Source: Variovorax boronicumulans (lineage in GTDB: Bacteria; Pseudomonadota; Gammaproteobacteria; Burkholderiales; Burkholderiaceae_C). Taken from it: a DNA stretch of 64,000 nt. Positions 62,807-64,000 of the stretch are shown here, one piece after another (positions within the stretch are counted from its first letter, which is position 1; each line of letters starts with the position of its first letter). The stretch is taken from positions 248,001 to 312,000 of the forward strand of contig NZ_JARXVG010000003.1 of NCBI RefSeq assembly GCF_029892485.1, written 5' to 3'. The translations under genes and the position numbers were made by a program. The notes beneath the pieces are model-generated. The model had not been told where the DNA came from. It did no database searches and saw only the letters and a list, made by a program, of their open reading frames with translations.

Positions 62807-63853
62807 TCAGCGCTTCTTGCGGAAAGCCGCCCAGGCGGCTACGGCGGTGAAGCTCGCGACGATCGCCACCACGATCCAGAACCCGTGCTTGTGTTCCGCG
62901 AGCGGAATGCCGCCCACGTTCATGCCGAACAAACCCGCCAGGATGTTGATCGGCAGCGCCAGCACCGTCACCACCGTCAGCACGAAGAGGCTGCGGTTGT
63001 TGTCCTCGTTGACGTTGGCGGCGATCTCTTCCTGCAGCAGCTTGATGCGCTCCTGCAGCGCCTGCATGTCGCGCAGCACCACCGAGAACTCCTCGGTCGA
63101 GCCGCGCAGTTCCTGTGCATCGGGCTCCGACATCCACGACGGCGGGCCTTGCAGCAGGCGAAACAGCGCGGCCGGCTCGGGCGCCAGCAGCCGCTGCAGC
63201 CGCACCAGCAAGCGCCGCAGCACACCGAGCCGCGCGCGCTTGTGGTCGAGCCGGCCGGCGAGCAGTTCGTCTTCGATATGGTCGATGCGCGAGGTGACGC
63301 CCCGCACGATCTTCACCAGCACATCGGCCTGCGCGCGCAGCAGGTGTTCGAGCAGTTCGGTGCTCGAGCGCGGCGCATCGCCCGCCTTCACCGCCGTGCG
63401 CAGCGCATCGACCGAGCGCAGCGGCTTCGCGCGCGCCGTGACCACAAGGCGCGGGCCCACGCTGATCCACAGCGTGGAGATGTCCGAAGGCTCGAAGCTG
63501 AACTCGAAGTGCACGTCGTTGATGACCGCGATCAGCGAATCGTCGGCACGCTCGATGCGCGTGGAGGGCAGGCCGTCGTGCAGCGTCTCGTAGAAGGTGT
63601 CGGAGAGCTTCGCGTGCCGCAGGAGCCAGCGCTCCGCTTGCGCATGGCTCAGGTTGAAATGCAGCCACACATACGCACCGCTGCCGTCATCGACGGCAGG
63701 GTCTTCGGGCTGCGCGCCCAGCCACGCCGCCGCCTGCGCCGAATCGATGGCCCGCGCGGGCTCCGGCGCCGAAGCGTCGAACAGGTAGCCGCATATCAGC
63801 CCGGCTTCGTCGCCGCCATACGACCGGGCGGCGAGTTCATGGAATGCCGACAA
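62807..63853 (-). CDS. CorA-family metal transporter, ZntB-like
   Basis: 348 aa. Start TTG 63853 has no clear ribosome site, so it is provisional. A large cytoplasmic domain with a long helix (LQERIKLLQEEIAANVNEDNNR) leads to two C-terminal membrane helices and the pore motif GMNVGGIP. The second helix ends in a basic AAFRKKR tail. ZntB-type proteins carry Zn2+; CorA carries Mg2+/Co2+. The sequence alone favours ZntB. Confidence 0.88.
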   Translation of the reverse strand: MSAFHELAARSYGGDEAGLICGYLFDASAPEPARAIDSAQAAAWLGAQPEDPAVDDGSGAYVWLHFNLSHAQAERWLLRHAKLSDTFYETLHDGLPSTRIERADDSLIAVINDVHFEFSFEPSDISTLWISVGPRLVVTARAKPLRSVDALRTAVKAGDAPRSSTELLEHLLRAQADVLVKIVRGVTSRIDHIEDELLAGRLDHKRARLGVLRRLLVRLQRLLAPEPAALFRLLQGPPSWMSEPDAQELRGSTEEFSVVLRDMQALQERIKLLQEEIAANVNEDNNRSLFVLTVVTVLALPINILAGLFGMNVGGIPLAEHKHGFWIVVAIVASFTAVAAWAAFRKKR

Positions 63854-63862
63854 GGTGCGTGA

Positions 63863-64000
63863 TCAGAAAAGACGGGTGAAGAGCCAGTAGAGCGAGCCCG
63901 ACAGCAGCATGGCCACCGGCAGCGTCAGCACCCAGGCCAGCGCGAGGTTGCGCAGCGTGGACATCTGCAGGCCCGAGCCGCTGGCCGTCATGGTGCCGGC
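63863..64000 (-). CDS. PiT-family inorganic phosphate transporter, C-terminal end (partial)
   Basis: The frame enters from the right edge and stops at 63863-63865, giving 45 residues. [20 protein letters not shown] followed by a final membrane helix ([19 protein letters not shown]) is the usual end of PiT phosphate permeases. It lies 9 bp upstream of the ZntB-like gene on the same strand. Confidence 0.78.
   Translation of the reverse strand, partial: AGTMTASGSGLQMSTLRNLALAWVLTLPVAMLLSGSLYWLFTRLF

Overview
The window is GC-rich chromosomal DNA of a betaproteobacterium, most likely a Variovorax-like member of the Comamonadaceae. This rests on the style of the proteins, the gene orders (fkpB-ispH, radC-smr) and the intergenic palindromic repeats; no database was searched. 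Both ends cut genes: an MFS transporter at the left and a PiT phosphate transporter at the right.

1-16.4 kb is housekeeping and metabolic DNA. It holds a HAD phosphatase, a minus-strand polar amino-acid ABC transporter operon ending in a 2-oxoglutarate/Fe(II)-type oxygenase, FabV enoyl-ACP reductase, a group II truncated haemoglobin next to a ferredoxin-reductase-like flavoprotein, a CpdB-like lipoprotein phosphatase, Smr and RadC proteins, FKBP isomerase plus IspH, a threonine/serine dehydratase, and SerRS followed by tRNA-Ser(CGA).

17.4-44.9 kb is an exopolysaccharide/capsule locus. The GC-rich left edge has Wza and the UDP-GlcNAc(A) pair TviB/TviC. The centre (about 21.2-32 kb) is visibly AT-rich and holds a sugar aminotransferase, an orphan 78-aa ORF, Wzx, glycosyltransferases, a Wzy-like polymerase, CapE/CapF/CapG for UDP-L-FucNAc and a secreted beta-helix protein. 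The GC-rich right edge has a glycosyltransferase, a WbpV-like reductase, a PglC-size phosphoglycosyl transferase, a PglD/NeuD-like acetyltransferase, a VanZ-like protein, Wzb phosphatase, Wzc BY-kinase and a WbpM-like dehydratase. A convergent minus-strand operon resembling gfcABCD/yjbEFGH closes the locus; its GfcC-like and YjbH-like parts are one 1010-aa protein. A strong intrinsic terminator lies between wza and tviB.

45-55.3 kb is a sugar-acid or aldonate utilisation cluster. It has a gluconate 5-dehydrogenase-like SDR, a beta-hydroxyacid dehydrogenase, a small dimeric-barrel protein, a 2-hydroxyacid dehydrogenase, an L-idonate 5-dehydrogenase-like enzyme, a LacI-family regulator, an SMP-30 lactonase and a CUT2-type ABC transporter. 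Four copies of GTTACCGGTATCTT or close variants lie in its two divergent promoter regions and probably are the regulator's operators.

55.3-64 kb holds a holin-like membrane protein, a convergent histidine kinase/LuxR response regulator pair, and a minus-strand run of five genes (PHP phosphatase, DMT transporter, YciO, M50 protease, TrpRS with an added C-terminal domain), then a ZntB/CorA transporter and the phosphate transporter end. At least three kinds of intergenic palindromic repeat are scattered in the GC-rich parts.
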